Positions 1 through 8,161 are shown, counted from the stretch's first letter. The stretch is DNA of 31,678 nt from JBHHYR01 sp046757585 (GCA_046757585.1 JBHHYR010000023.1:1-31678), one strand, 5' to 3'. Notes: a model not told the origin generated them from the sequence alone. Numbers and translations: made by a program.

Positions 1-381
1 GCGGTACGCAGCCGACACCACGTACACTACTTGGCTGGCAGCGACCCGCGCAAAGGTCGTATAGCTGCCGCCGGTGCGCAGATGCAGGAGCTCGCGCGCG
101 AAGGTGCGCACGGCCAAGGTCAGTTCGAGTTTGGAACGGGTGGAGGCATCGAGATCGGGGTGCTGCAACAGCTGCGGGATCGGCTGCCGCCGCCAGAGGA
201 TCTTCGCCTCTTCGTAGCCGGCACGCAGCACGTACCCGGGCGCGCAAGCGCACAGACTCACCGCAGGCAGCCCCAGACAAGTAGCGAACAGCATGACGCA
301 TACAGCCGCACGGGGGACGGTCGGCGCCGGAGGAATGAGGCGCGGCCGTTGCTCACTTCGTGGCCGCCGCGGCTCCGACAT
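1..381 (-). CDS. Predicted aminopeptidase lipoprotein, N-terminal part (runs off the left edge)
   Basis: A minus-strand reading frame stays open from an ATG at 381 to the window edge. A second in-frame ATG lies at 294. The sequence has a hydrophobic stretch ending in a lipobox-like L-C-A-C, then a tyrosine-rich segment (GYVLRAGYEEAKILWRRQPI). Further on come a charged helix with TRSKLELTLAVRTFARELL and a G-G-S-Y-T-T-F motif. This order (lipobox, G-Y-x-x-x-A, R-R-x-P-I, long helix, G-S-Y) matches my memory of the predicted zinc aminopeptidase family PF10023, whose HExxH site would lie beyond the edge. The start at 381 has GAGGGGG upstream and would overlap the end of the ABC gene; the start at 294 lacks a clear ribosome binding site. 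It is probably cotranscribed with the exporter genes. The family is recognised from the N-terminus only. Confidence 0.62.
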   Translation of the reverse strand, partial: MSEPRRPRSEQRPRLIPPAPTVPRAAVCVMLFATCLGLPAVSLCACAPGYVLRAGYEEAKILWRRQPIPQLLQHPDLDASTRSKLELTLAVRTFARELLHLRTGGSYTTFARVAASQVVYVVSAAYR

Positions 382-2203
382 GAGCCACACCATCCCCCTC
401 ACGCGGTCCCTGCGTTTGCAACGCATGCAGGCGGGCATAGAGGCCACCAAGAGTCAGCAGCTGGCGGTGCGACCCTACCTCGCGGATCTCGCCGTGGTGC
501 AACACGATGATGCGGTCGGCCCGTTCGATAGTCGACAGACGGTGCGCGATGACCACGGCAGTCCGATCGTGCATCAGCCGTTCAAGCGCGTCCTGGATCA
601 ACAACTCCGTCTCCGTGTCGACACTCGACGTCGCCTCATCGAGCACAAGGATCGTGGGATCGTAGGCGAGGGCTCGCGCGAACGACAACAGCTGTCGCTG
701 CCCGGCGGACAGGTTGCTCCCGCGCTCCCGCACCTTCTGGCGATAGGCATTGGGGAGCCGTTCGATGAACCGGTCGGCGTTGACGGCAGCAGCAGCGCGG
801 CGAATGCTGTCGTCACTGGTCCCGGCGCGTCCGAGGCCGATGTTGTCGGCCACGGTGCCTGAGAACAGGAACACGTCCTGTGCCACTGCCCCGATGCAGC
901 GCCGCAGGGCGTGCAGATCCCAGTCACGTACGTCGGTGCCGTCCACCAACACCTGCCCGCGCTGGACGTCATATGAGCGCGTGAGCAGCTTGATGATTGT
1001 ACTTTTGCCTGCCCCGGTGGCTCCCACGATCGCAATCTTCTCCGCCGGTGCGACGGCGAACGAGACGTCACGTAAAACGAAGTCGTCTCCCCGATACGCG
1101 AACCAGACGTGACGAAACTCGATACGCCCGCGAACGCTCGCCGGCACGTGTCCGGCCGGCGGCGTGCGAACAGCGGGGACGGTATCGAGCAGCTCGAAGA
1201 CGCGCTCCGCTGCCGCCATCGCCGATTGCATAACGGCATACTTCGAAGAAAAATCACGAATGGGGACGAAGAACTTTTGCACGTACTCGATGAACGCTAC
1301 GAGTGTGCCGACCGCCAGTGCCGCACCCAGAATTCGGTGTCCCCCGTACCACACGATCAAGGCGAACGAGATGCTACTCACCGCCTCCACCAAGGAATAC
1401 AGCGATGCTTCATAGATGTTCGACCAGTGGTTCGCCTCACGGTGGGAGTTGTTATAAGCGTCGAACTCCCGGAAGGTCTGCTGCTCGCGTCCGAACAGTT
1501 GGATCACCGTCATGCCCGAGATGGCTTCCTGCAGGTAGGCGTTGATGCGGGCGATGCGCTCGCGAATCGTCCGGTAGCTCTGCCGGGCCTTCAAGCGGAA
1601 GAAATTGATCGCCACCAGCATGACGGGCAGCAGGGACAGACTCACCATGGCAAGGCGCAGGTCGATGGCGAGCATAATGGTCACGATCCCCAGCAACGTG
1701 ACGATGTCCATCAAGATGGTCATCCCGCCGGCCGCGAACATCTCGTTGATAACGTCAATGTCCGTGGTCATGCGGGTCACCAGGCGCCCCACCGGATGGC
1801 GGTCGAAATAGGCTGCGTCCAACCGCTGGACGTGCGCGAAAATATCGACGCGCAGATCCGCAAGGCTCTTCTGCGCGACAAGCATGGTCAGGTAGTACTG
1901 CAGGTACAAGAAAGCGAACTCACCCGCCATGGCAACCGCGTACAGCCCACCCATCATGGCCACACCCTTGGCGTCGCCCACCGCGATGTAGCGGTCGATG
2001 GTGACCTTCAGGATGTAGGGTTGCGCCAGCAGGAAGAGCGACGTCACCGGCAAGCAGATCATCGCCAGCCAGAAGTCACGTTGATACGGTCGGATGTACG
2101 TCCACAGGCGACGAACGAGGCGCGCATCGTACGCCTTGCCAAGGGTGGCCTCCTCCCGGAGATCGCGCGCCGAAAACCCCCTGCTGACGGCGGTAGCACT
2201 CAT
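353..2203 (-). CDS. ABC exporter half-transporter, catalytic-site subunit of a likely heterodimer
   Basis: This is a 616-residue type IV ABC exporter, with a six-helix membrane domain (about residues 30-330) followed by an ATPase domain. Visible motifs are Walker A GATGAGKST (394-402), Q-loop Q442, signature LSAGQ (498-502), Walker B ILVLDEATS with the catalytic glutamate (E523), and H-loop AHRLST. The length is normal for MdlB/YheH/TM288-type proteins. The ATG overlaps the stop of the upstream ABC gene (ATGA), so the two are translationally coupled and probably form one transporter in the inner membrane. The signature has Ala where the consensus has Gly (LSGGQ), whereas its Walker B is complete. 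This is the mirror image of its partner, as expected for a heterodimer with one degenerate ATP site. The substrate cannot be told from sequence; lipids and drugs are typical for the family. Confidence 0.93.
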   Translation of the reverse strand: MSATAVSRGFSARDLREEATLGKAYDARLVRRLWTYIRPYQRDFWLAMICLPVTSLFLLAQPYILKVTIDRYIAVGDAKGVAMMGGLYAVAMAGEFAFLYLQYYLTMLVAQKSLADLRVDIFAHVQRLDAAYFDRHPVGRLVTRMTTDIDVINEMFAAGGMTILMDIVTLLGIVTIMLAIDLRLAMVSLSLLPVMLVAINFFRLKARQSYRTIRERIARINAYLQEAISGMTVIQLFGREQQTFREFDAYNNSHREANHWSNIYEASLYSLVEAVSSISFALIVWYGGHRILGAALAVGTLVAFIEYVQKFFVPIRDFSSKYAVMQSAMAAAERVFELLDTVPAVRTPPAGHVPASVRGRIEFRHVWFAYRGDDFVLRDVSFAVAPAEKIAIVGATGAGKSTIIKLLTRSYDVQRGQVLVDGTDVRDWDLHALRRCIGAVAQDVFLFSGTVADNIGLGRAGTSDDSIRRAAAAVNADRFIERLPNAYRQKVRERGSNLSAGQRQLLSFARALAYDPTILVLDEATSSVDTETELLIQDALERLMHDRTAVVIAHRLSTIERADRIIVLHHGEIREVGSHRQLLTLGGLYARLHALQTQGPREGDGVAHVGAAAATK

Positions 2204-3939
2204 AGGTCGGCGATTTCCTCCTCCAGCCGCTGCTGACGAAAGAGGTCGGCGTAGAGGCCGTCGCGCGCCAGCAGCGCGGCATGATCGCCCAACTCGACGA
2301 TCCGGCCGTCATCCAGCACGCAGATGAGATCGGCATCTTGGATCGTCGAAATACGGTGTGCGATCATGATGGTCGTGCGCTGGCGCATCACGGCGCGCAA
2401 CGCCGCGAGGATTCGACGTTCGGTCCGCGTATCGACGCTCGACAAGGCATCATCGAGCACCAGGATGGGTGGGTCGGTGATCACCGCCCGGGCCAACGTC
2501 AGGCGCTGCTTCTGCCCCCCGGATAGCGTAACGCCGCGCTCCCCCACGACAGTGTCGTACCCCCGGGGAAAGGCCGCGATCTCATCGGCCACGCCGGCAA
2601 TCGCCGCGGCACGACGGATCGCCCCGTCGCTGGCGGCATCAAGGCCAAAGCCCACGTTCTGCCGGATCGTAGTGGAGAACAAGAAGGGGTCTTGCGGGAC
2701 GAAGCCGATGCTGCGCCGCAACTGCGCCAGCGGCAGGTGCCGAATGTCACGCCCATCGAGCAGGATCTGCCCGGCGTTGACATCGAACAACCGGGCAAGC
2801 AACGTCGCGATCGTCGTCTTGCCCGAACCGGTTCGACCCACCAGGGCCAGTCTCTGGCCGGGGGCGACGCGAAACGACACACGCTCCAACACCGGATGGC
2901 CGTTTCCTGCCATGCGGTAGGCGAAATCCACGTCACGAAACTCGATCTGGCCGCGCACGGCCGGTAGCGGGGCAGCCTCGGGCGCGTCACGGATTTCCGG
3001 GACTGTGCCAAAGATATGCTCCAGCCGTGTCATCGCTGCACGGCCACGCTGCACAATCGACAGCATCCAGCCCAACGCCATCGTAGGCCACGCAAGCAAG
3101 TTCAGGTAGCCTATGAAGGCCACGAGGTCCCCGAGGCTGAGCCGCCCGTCGATCACCTCCATGCCACCGTACCAGAGCACCACCAGGGTTCCGACGCTGG
3201 CCGCGGTTCGCATCACCGGCAGGATCTGACCACGCACCTGGGCCAGCCGCATACTTTGGTCCTTGAAACGCCGGTTGAGGTCGGCAAACATCACCGTTTC
3301 CCGTTCCTCACAGGCATACGAGCGCACGACATGCATGCCGCTGAGGTTTTCCTGCACCCGCGTACTCATGGCAGCCAGGCCTTCTTGCACCCGCAGCGTG
3401 TACTCCATGAGCCGGCGGCTGTACCGTTTCACCACGAAGAGCAGGAGCGGATAGGGAAGCAGTGCCGCAACAGTCAGCCGCTTGTCCAGCGTCAGCATGA
3501 TCCCGACACCATAGGCGTAGTACAGGGGCGTATTGACGAAATTGAGGATCCCGGGTCCCAGCAACATGCGCACCGCGGTGACGTCGTTGATCAACCGGGA
3601 CATCAAGTCGCCTGTGTGTTGCTCATGATAGTACGACACAGGTAGCTTCTGGAGGTGCGCGAACAGGTCGTTGCGCAGGTCGTACTCCACGTCGCGCCCG
3701 ACGTTGAAGATGACGGAACGCGAAATTGTCCGCGCGACCGCCTGCACCACGGCAATCGCGGTAATCAACAGTGCGAACTTGGTGATCTGGGCCGCGGGGG
3801 CCCCGCGCGCGATGGCATCGATGGCACGCTTCAGTAGGTATGGAACCGCCATGGCCAGGGAGGCGGTGGCGAGCAAGCACACGCCCCCCAAGGCGTAACG
3901 CCACCGGTACCGCAGCAGATAAGTCCACAGGCGGCGCAT
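2200..3939 (-). CDS. ABC exporter half-transporter, degenerate-site subunit
   Basis: This is a 579-residue ABC exporter of the MdlA/YheI/TM287 type. I chose the start at 3939 (MRRLWTYLLRYRW) because exporters of this group begin this way; the frame is open for 20 more codons upstream but those look non-coding. Membrane helices occupy about residues 15-300. Motifs are Walker A GRTGSGKTT (368-376), signature LSGGQ (472-476), Walker B ILVLDDALS and H-loop AHRIST. Asp497 replaces the catalytic glutamate that normally follows Walker B. In TM287/288, LmrCD and BmrCD one subunit carries this substitution and makes a non-hydrolytic site with the partner's altered signature; the partner here has LSAGQ. 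It is first in a two- or three-gene unit with the downstream ABC gene and lipoprotein. Upstream lies the terminator of the FG-GAP gene. Confidence 0.92.
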   Translation of the reverse strand: MRRLWTYLLRYRWRYALGGVCLLATASLAMAVPYLLKRAIDAIARGAPAAQITKFALLITAIAVVQAVARTISRSVIFNVGRDVEYDLRNDLFAHLQKLPVSYYHEQHTGDLMSRLINDVTAVRMLLGPGILNFVNTPLYYAYGVGIMLTLDKRLTVAALLPYPLLLFVVKRYSRRLMEYTLRVQEGLAAMSTRVQENLSGMHVVRSYACEERETVMFADLNRRFKDQSMRLAQVRGQILPVMRTAASVGTLVVLWYGGMEVIDGRLSLGDLVAFIGYLNLLAWPTMALGWMLSIVQRGRAAMTRLEHIFGTVPEIRDAPEAAPLPAVRGQIEFRDVDFAYRMAGNGHPVLERVSFRVAPGQRLALVGRTGSGKTTIATLLARLFDVNAGQILLDGRDIRHLPLAQLRRSIGFVPQDPFLFSTTIRQNVGFGLDAASDGAIRRAAAIAGVADEIAAFPRGYDTVVGERGVTLSGGQKQRLTLARAVITDPPILVLDDALSSVDTRTERRILAALRAVMRQRTTIMIAHRISTIQDADLICVLDDGRIVELGDHAALLARDGLYADLFRQQRLEEEIADL

Positions 3940-4001
3940 CCGGATATCATCCCACAACACGTCGCTTATGCAACGCGTGCCACACCCGCAACCGCACACA
4001 A

Positions 4002-4035
4002 CAGGGGGCGGAGAAGCTGACTTCTCCGCCCCCTG
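4002..4035 (-). terminator. Strong hairpin ending the FG-GAP lipoprotein gene
   Basis: A perfect 15-bp inverted repeat (CAGGGGGCGGAGAAG and its complement) with a 4-base loop lies 24 bases past the stop of the FG-GAP gene. On the minus strand it is followed by TTGTGTG, a weak T-rich run. It sits between the FG-GAP gene and the first ABC gene, so it would separate the two units. The stem is strong, but the U-tract is poor, so termination may be partial. Confidence 0.7.
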
Positions 4036-4059
4036 GCATATTCAGACGGCTGCGCGGCG

Positions 4060-5391
4060 CTACTTGCCGGTCAGCTCTCCGCGCCAGATCTCGATGGCAC
4101 CAAACATCCCTCGCACTGGCGGCCGCCTTTTCTTCGGCTTGGCCACCGTCTTGTCGTGCTCGCCTTTCTTCTTCCCCTGCTGCTGGAGGATGCTGCGCCG
4201 CGTCGGGCCCGAACGCCAGCTGGGAGACAAGACATCCCCAAACGCGACGCCGATGTCGAGTACGCCATCACCATCAATATCTGCCAGGTTCGCACCCCAG
4301 GTACGCTCGCGGCCGGTGGTCGGCAGGCCCGTATTATCCACCAGTGTCCAGTTGCCGGCGCCATCGCCCAGGAAGGGAAAGACCCCGTAGACCCCACCGA
4401 TTTCTTCCAGATTCGACTTGCCGGCCACAACCAGATCCACGTGCCCGTCATTGTTCAGGTCTCCGAGCGCCACCCCGAGCGCGTTCATCGGGATGATCCC
4501 CTTGCTGGTCTTGCGCCACTTGGGACCTGGTTCCTGGATGAAAACTTCGGCACCCGGGACTGCCGCACCGCTAGCGACATCGAGCTTCCCGTCGCCGTTC
4601 ACGTCACCGACGTCGATTCCCCAGTACAGACCGTGAATGTCCGGCGCCGGCATTCCCTCCGACGCCGCTTTCCAGCTCCCCTTGCCATCCCCCAACCACA
4701 CCCGGGGCCCGGCGGAGTAAGCGGCAACGATATCGAGGTTGCCATCCGCGTCCACATCGGCAACGACGACCGCGTTGCCCCACTCTTTCTGCGCCAGCCC
4801 TTTCGAGCTTTCGCGCCACACGCCCTTGCAGTTACCCTTGAAGGCACGGACGCCTGCTTCGGAAGAAGCGACGAGCGCCAGATCCAAGCAGCCGTCGTGG
4901 TTGAAGTCGCCAACATCCACGTCCTCCGAGCCGACCGTTGGCAGGCCTGCGGAGGCGTTCTTCCAGTGCCCCTTTCCATCACCGAAGTACACGAACACCC
5001 CGCGGCAGTGATCGGCGATGGCAACATCCATCTTGCCATCGTTGTTCGCGTCCCCGAACGCCATGCCGCCGCCGCAGAAGGTTTCGCGGGGGAGGCCGCG
5101 CGAGGCATCGGTCCACTGGCCCTTGCCGTTACCCTTCCAAATCCAAGGCCCGTCGGCCAGGCGCGACACCGCACCGACATCCGGAAAGCCGTCCCCGTTG
5201 ATGTCTCCGAAGGCAATCTGGCTCTTCCAGATCTTCGTGGTGGGCAGGCCCTGCCGGGCGGGAATATACCGCATTGGCGCGGGGGGCTTTTCCAGCGCCA
5301 ATGGCTTTGGAGCCGGGTGACCCCACTGGCACCCGACAGCAACGCTTCCTGCAATCACCAGAAAAATGGCGCTCTTTGCCCAAACCTTCAT
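4060..5391 (-). CDS. FG-GAP/VCBS repeat lipoprotein, predicted seven-bladed beta-propeller
   Basis: This 443-residue protein starts at ATG 5391, with AGGAGG four bases upstream. The N-terminus is a lipoprotein signal ending in V-A-V-G-C (Cys21). Seven copies of a Ca-binding loop follow: DINGDGFPD, DANNDGKMD, DFNHDGCLD, DVDADGNLD, DVNGDGKLD, DLNNDGHVD and DIDGDGVLD. They are spaced about 45-60 residues apart, each blade also carrying a G-x-G-x-W-type strand. This is the integrin-alpha-like FG-GAP (VCBS) repeat, and seven copies fit a closed propeller. The C-terminus is a Lys/Arg-rich tail (KKKGEHDKTVAKPKKRRPP) before a short hydrophobic end. It is expected to be exported and lipid-anchored, probably in the outer membrane. 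The gene stands alone between its terminator and a 387-base gap. Ligand and function are unknown; such proteins usually bind proteins or carbohydrates. Confidence 0.9.
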   Translation of the reverse strand: MKVWAKSAIFLVIAGSVAVGCQWGHPAPKPLALEKPPAPMRYIPARQGLPTTKIWKSQIAFGDINGDGFPDVGAVSRLADGPWIWKGNGKGQWTDASRGLPRETFCGGGMAFGDANNDGKMDVAIADHCRGVFVYFGDGKGHWKNASAGLPTVGSEDVDVGDFNHDGCLDLALVASSEAGVRAFKGNCKGVWRESSKGLAQKEWGNAVVVADVDADGNLDIVAAYSAGPRVWLGDGKGSWKAASEGMPAPDIHGLYWGIDVGDVNGDGKLDVASGAAVPGAEVFIQEPGPKWRKTSKGIIPMNALGVALGDLNNDGHVDLVVAGKSNLEEIGGVYGVFPFLGDGAGNWTLVDNTGLPTTGRERTWGANLADIDGDGVLDIGVAFGDVLSPSWRSGPTRRSILQQQGKKKGEHDKTVAKPKKRRPPVRGMFGAIEIWRGELTGK

Positions 5392-5620
5392 CAAGCCTCC
5401 TCTGCGCCCGTGTTCTCGCTCCGCGTCGCGGCGCGCCCCAGCGGGGCAAATGCACCCCGTTACCAGAGCCCCCCTGCCCCGTCAACACGGCACGCACGGC
5501 AGCAGACCTCAGAATGTTCCGCCCCGCCCCGACAGACAGCCTCTGCCGCATGAACCTGCGGTCCTCCAGAAGCTGGGCTTCCAGGGCGTCAACTTCCCGG
5601 CGAAATCTCTGCTTTTCCGC

Positions 5621-5649
5621 TTGACAAGTTTCGACGGTTACAGTATCAG
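5621..5649 (+). promoter_or_regulatory. Sigma70-type promoter for the secreted paralogue operon
   Basis: A perfect -35 TTGACA (5621-5626) is followed by a 17-base spacer and the -10 hexamer TATCAG (5644-5649, four of six consensus bases). Transcription would begin near 5656, giving a leader of about 120 bases before the ATG at 5779. No other candidate in the gap is as good. Confidence 0.65.
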
Positions 5650-5750
5650 AACGGAGCTTTCTAGCCCGGCTCGTTAGTGCCGGAACGGGGAGGTCTAGGT
5701 GCGAGGTATCGTGGAGCTTCCAGCTCCGTGGGTTGAGTCAGTAGTGGTGA

Positions 5751-5774
5751 TTTCTCCGGCAGGGAAAGGAGAAA
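5751..5774 (+). promoter_or_regulatory. Hairpin sequestering the ribosome binding site of the first secreted gene
   Basis: TTTCTCC (5751-5757) is perfectly complementary to GGAGAAA (5768-5774), with a 10-base loop. The right arm contains the Shine-Dalgarno GGAG, seven bases before the ATG at 5779. If it folds, it blocks translation initiation. The second gene of the pair has nearly the same Shine-Dalgarno context (aaaggagaaa) but lacks the complementary arm. Confidence 0.5.
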
Positions 5775-5778
5775 GCGG

Positions 5779-6876
5779 ATGCGCAAGATGAAGTGGAACC
5801 GGGGTATCCGGGCGATGGGCGCCGCGGCGCTCGGGATCTGCGTTCTGGCGGGTGAGGTAGCAGCCGCCCCCACGGACGCCGCAACAGAGCAGAGCGGTTC
5901 GATCATCGTGTTTCCCAAGGTCGTTTGGGACGGAACACGGGACACGCTGATCCAAATTACGAACACCGGAAACCCGGTGGCACAGGTGCGCTGCTTCTAC
6001 ATCGACGCTGGAGAACCGGGTTTGTGGAACGAAACCGATTTCTTCGTTTTCCTCACCAAGCAGCAACCGACGCATTGGGTGGCGAGTATGGGACGTCGGG
6101 GGGGGTTCTTCCAGTTTGGAACCGACAGTGCAGGCATTAGCCCTGGGCTCGTACCCCCGGTGCGCCAAGGATTCAAAGGCGAGCTGAAATGCGTGCAGGT
6201 AGACGATTCCGACGTGCCTGTGCGCGCCAATCAGCTCAAGGGCGAGGCAATCATCCGGCGTGACGACGGTGACGTCACCAAGTACAACGCGATCGCCCTG
6301 CGCGGCAACCCCAGCGCAGGCGTCAATGCGAATCCGAACGAGTTGGACCTCAACTGGACCGCGAACAACTCGGGGGGCCAGTACAGCGCCTGCCCCAATG
6401 TGCTGCTGTTCAACCACTTCGCCTACGGCGTGACCGACCCGGTGATCGAATCGCTGGGCGAATGTACCAGTGGCAACTGCCCGGTCACAACGATGCTCAC
6501 GCTGGTGCCGTGCCAAGAGGACATCGAGAACCAAATACCGGGGAAATCCACGGTCCAGTTCGAAGTTCACAATGAGTTCGAGCAGCCGTTTAGCGGCAGC
6601 GTGACCGTGGATTGCTGGCTCAACAGGGATCTGAATCGGCTCAATCCGAGCGGATCACCACAATCGGCTCCGTTCGGCGCGGGAACTCTTGGAACGCTCA
6701 CGGCCTATACACGGATTAGCCCGAATCCCGGCGACCCGGGCGTGCTCGGCATCGCGGAGGAAACCCATACGGACAGTAACTCCGTCGGCAGCCAGGCAGC
6801 GTTCAATCTGCAGATAGAGGGTAATCGATTTGACGGAGCGGGGGTGACCGACAAGATCGTCCTCCCGGCACCGTGA
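5779..6876 (+). CDS. Secreted protein of an unrecognised family, first of a tandem pair
   Basis: This 365-residue protein starts at ATG 5779, after a strong AAAGGAG. A Sec signal peptide with a basic start (MRKMKWNRG), a hydrophobic core and a likely cut after G-E-V-A-A-A precedes the mature part. I do not recognise the family. The mature protein shares an ordered set of motifs with the next gene: a IIVFPKVV-like opening, DTLIQITNTGN, RCFYI, WNETDF, LTKQQP, GELKCV, LKGEA, KYNAIAL, CPN, LVPCQED, NEFEQPFSGS, TRISP and GVLGIAEE. Alternating hydrophobic residues suggest a beta-sandwich. Five mature cysteines are shared, so disulfides are likely. It is cotranscribed with its paralogue (49 bases apart, no terminator between). 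It is expected in the periplasm or outside the cell, possibly on a surface; function unknown. Confidence 0.85.
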   Translation: MRKMKWNRGIRAMGAAALGICVLAGEVAAAPTDAATEQSGSIIVFPKVVWDGTRDTLIQITNTGNPVAQVRCFYIDAGEPGLWNETDFFVFLTKQQPTHWVASMGRRGGFFQFGTDSAGISPGLVPPVRQGFKGELKCVQVDDSDVPVRANQLKGEAIIRRDDGDVTKYNAIALRGNPSAGVNANPNELDLNWTANNSGGQYSACPNVLLFNHFAYGVTDPVIESLGECTSGNCPVTTMLTLVPCQEDIENQIPGKSTVQFEVHNEFEQPFSGSVTVDCWLNRDLNRLNPSGSPQSAPFGAGTLGTLTAYTRISPNPGDPGVLGIAEETHTDSNSVGSQAAFNLQIEGNRFDGAGVTDKIVLPAP

Positions 6877-6925
6877 CGACTCCATGGTTGGCCATCTGCT
6901 GGCGGTGAGGAAAGGAGAAAACGTG

Positions 6926-8161
6926 ATGAGCACGATGAAGGGGAACATGCAGCGGATGCTTCTCTCCGGAGTGGTCGCAACGGTGATCGCTTTTGGAATT
7001 GGGGGTGCGGCGCGGGCTGACGTCACTTCGGATCAAGCTGCGGCAATTCTCATCTTTCCCAAGATTGTCGTCGACACCTCCGGCGTCCTGGGGCCGGCAA
7101 CCGACACGATCATCCAGGTGACGAACGCGTCGAACTCGATCGTCGCGGCGCGCTGCTTTTACATCAACGCCACTTCGCATTGCAGCAACGCACCGACCAC
7201 AGCCTGCACCACAGAGGGCGTGGCAAATCTGGCTGCTGATGGGCAGGGTGGCTGCCCGGTGGGCGGAACATGTGAGCCGTCGTGGAACGAAACTGATTTC
7301 CGCATGACGTTGACCAAGCGTCAACCCGTGTCATGGAAAGCCACCGATGGGTTGAACGTCGGCACGTCACCGCTGCCCGGAACAGCTGGGGTGTTGGGAG
7401 TGCCGGAAGATCCCTTCTTCGGCGAGCTGAAGTGCGTCGAAGTGGACCCGGGTACGTTCAAGCCGGTATCCGGTTTCGACCCGGCGAACGATGGCCGGGG
7501 GGACTTGAAGGGCGAAGCGACGATCGTCTCGGCAGTGCCGGGGGAGTTTACCTCCGCGGTAGACACGCGGAAGTACAACGCGATCGGTCTGCAAGCGATC
7601 CCAAGTAACGGCAATAATGGCGACGATACACTCCAGCTCGGCGGCACCGGGGCGGAATACAATGGCTGCCCTAACATCCTCACCTTGGATCACTTGTTTG
7701 ACGACGCTCCAGTAGTGACCCATGGCGGTGGTGTAACGAGGTCGGTGGTCACGGAGCTGACGGTAGTCCCTTGCGGGGAGGACTTGGCCCTGCAGGTACC
7801 AGCGACTGTCACGTTGCAGTTCTTGGTCTTCAACGAGTTCGAGCAACGGTTCTCGACGTCCACGCACATCACCTGCTTCGAGGAAATTCAGCTGTCCAAT
7901 ATCGACACGCGCCCGGTCTCCTCCGACGACTTCGCGTCGATCTTTAACGTCAACGTGCAAGGGACGTTCTCCGGACAGACCAGGATCCGCCCCGTGTCAA
8001 CCGGGGGGGTCGCGAACGGTGTCCTCGCGGTAGCCGAGGAGTTCTGGGACTGCGGATCTGGCCCGGGGGACATCTGCTCGACGGCCGCGAACGTCCACTT
8101 CGTGGGCAGCCGTGACCTAGGTGATCAGCTGATCCTCAGCCCGGATATTGGCGGTAATTAG
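6926..8161 (+). CDS. Secreted protein of the same unrecognised family, with a Cys-rich insertion
   Basis: This 411-residue protein starts at ATG 6926 after AAAGGAG. The frame is open further upstream to 6884, but the Shine-Dalgarno decides this start; a GTG at 6923 is also possible. The Sec signal peptide ends near G-G-A-A-R-A. The mature part repeats the motif order of the preceding gene: AILIFPKIV, DTIIQVTNASN, RCFYI, WNETDF, LTKRQP, GELKCV, LKGEA, KYNAIGL, CPN, VVPCGED, NEFEQRFSTS, TRIRP and GVLAVAEE. Between RCFYI and WNETDF it carries an extra loop of about 30 residues with four cysteines, absent from the first paralogue. Two more extra cysteines lie near the C-terminus (F-W-D-C and D-I-C-S). 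It is probably a duplicate of its neighbour that later gained disulfide-stabilised loops. Function unknown. Confidence 0.85.
   Translation: MSTMKGNMQRMLLSGVVATVIAFGIGGAARADVTSDQAAAILIFPKIVVDTSGVLGPATDTIIQVTNASNSIVAARCFYINATSHCSNAPTTACTTEGVANLAADGQGGCPVGGTCEPSWNETDFRMTLTKRQPVSWKATDGLNVGTSPLPGTAGVLGVPEDPFFGELKCVEVDPGTFKPVSGFDPANDGRGDLKGEATIVSAVPGEFTSAVDTRKYNAIGLQAIPSNGNNGDDTLQLGGTGAEYNGCPNILTLDHLFDDAPVVTHGGGVTRSVVTELTVVPCGEDLALQVPATVTLQFLVFNEFEQRFSTSTHITCFEEIQLSNIDTRPVSSDDFASIFNVNVQGTFSGQTRIRPVSTGGVANGVLAVAEEFWDCGSGPGDICSTAANVHFVGSRDLGDQLILSPDIGGN

Larger units (their letters stand above)
5392..5778. other. Intergenic region between divergent genes
   Basis: This 387-base gap separates the minus-strand FG-GAP gene from the plus-strand secreted pair. 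I see no convincing gene in it. Its left part (about 5392-5610) is GC-rich, with only weak promoter-like matches for the minus strand. Its right part is richer in A+T and holds the plus-strand promoter at 5621-5649 and an untranslated leader of about 120 bases. The leader contains two small inverted repeats: GGAGCT/AGCTCC (5713-5727) and the hairpin at 5751-5774 that covers the ribosome binding site. Confidence 0.7.

Noticed and set aside
31..510. Plus-strand frame at the left edge
   Set aside because: The minus strand reads as a lipoprotein of the predicted aminopeptidase family here; the plus frame has no family signal and biased composition.
1109..2236. A 375-codon plus-strand frame across the ABC exporter gene
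   Set aside because: It is antisense to clear Walker, signature and H-loop motifs; long opposite frames are expected at this GC content.
5470..5500. Weak TTGACG-type minus-strand promoter before the FG-GAP gene
   Set aside because: The -10 partner matches only two of six consensus bases.
4156..5553. A 465-codon plus-strand frame opposite the FG-GAP gene
   Set aside because: The minus strand has a lipobox, Shine-Dalgarno and seven regular repeats; the plus frame only mirrors the repeats.
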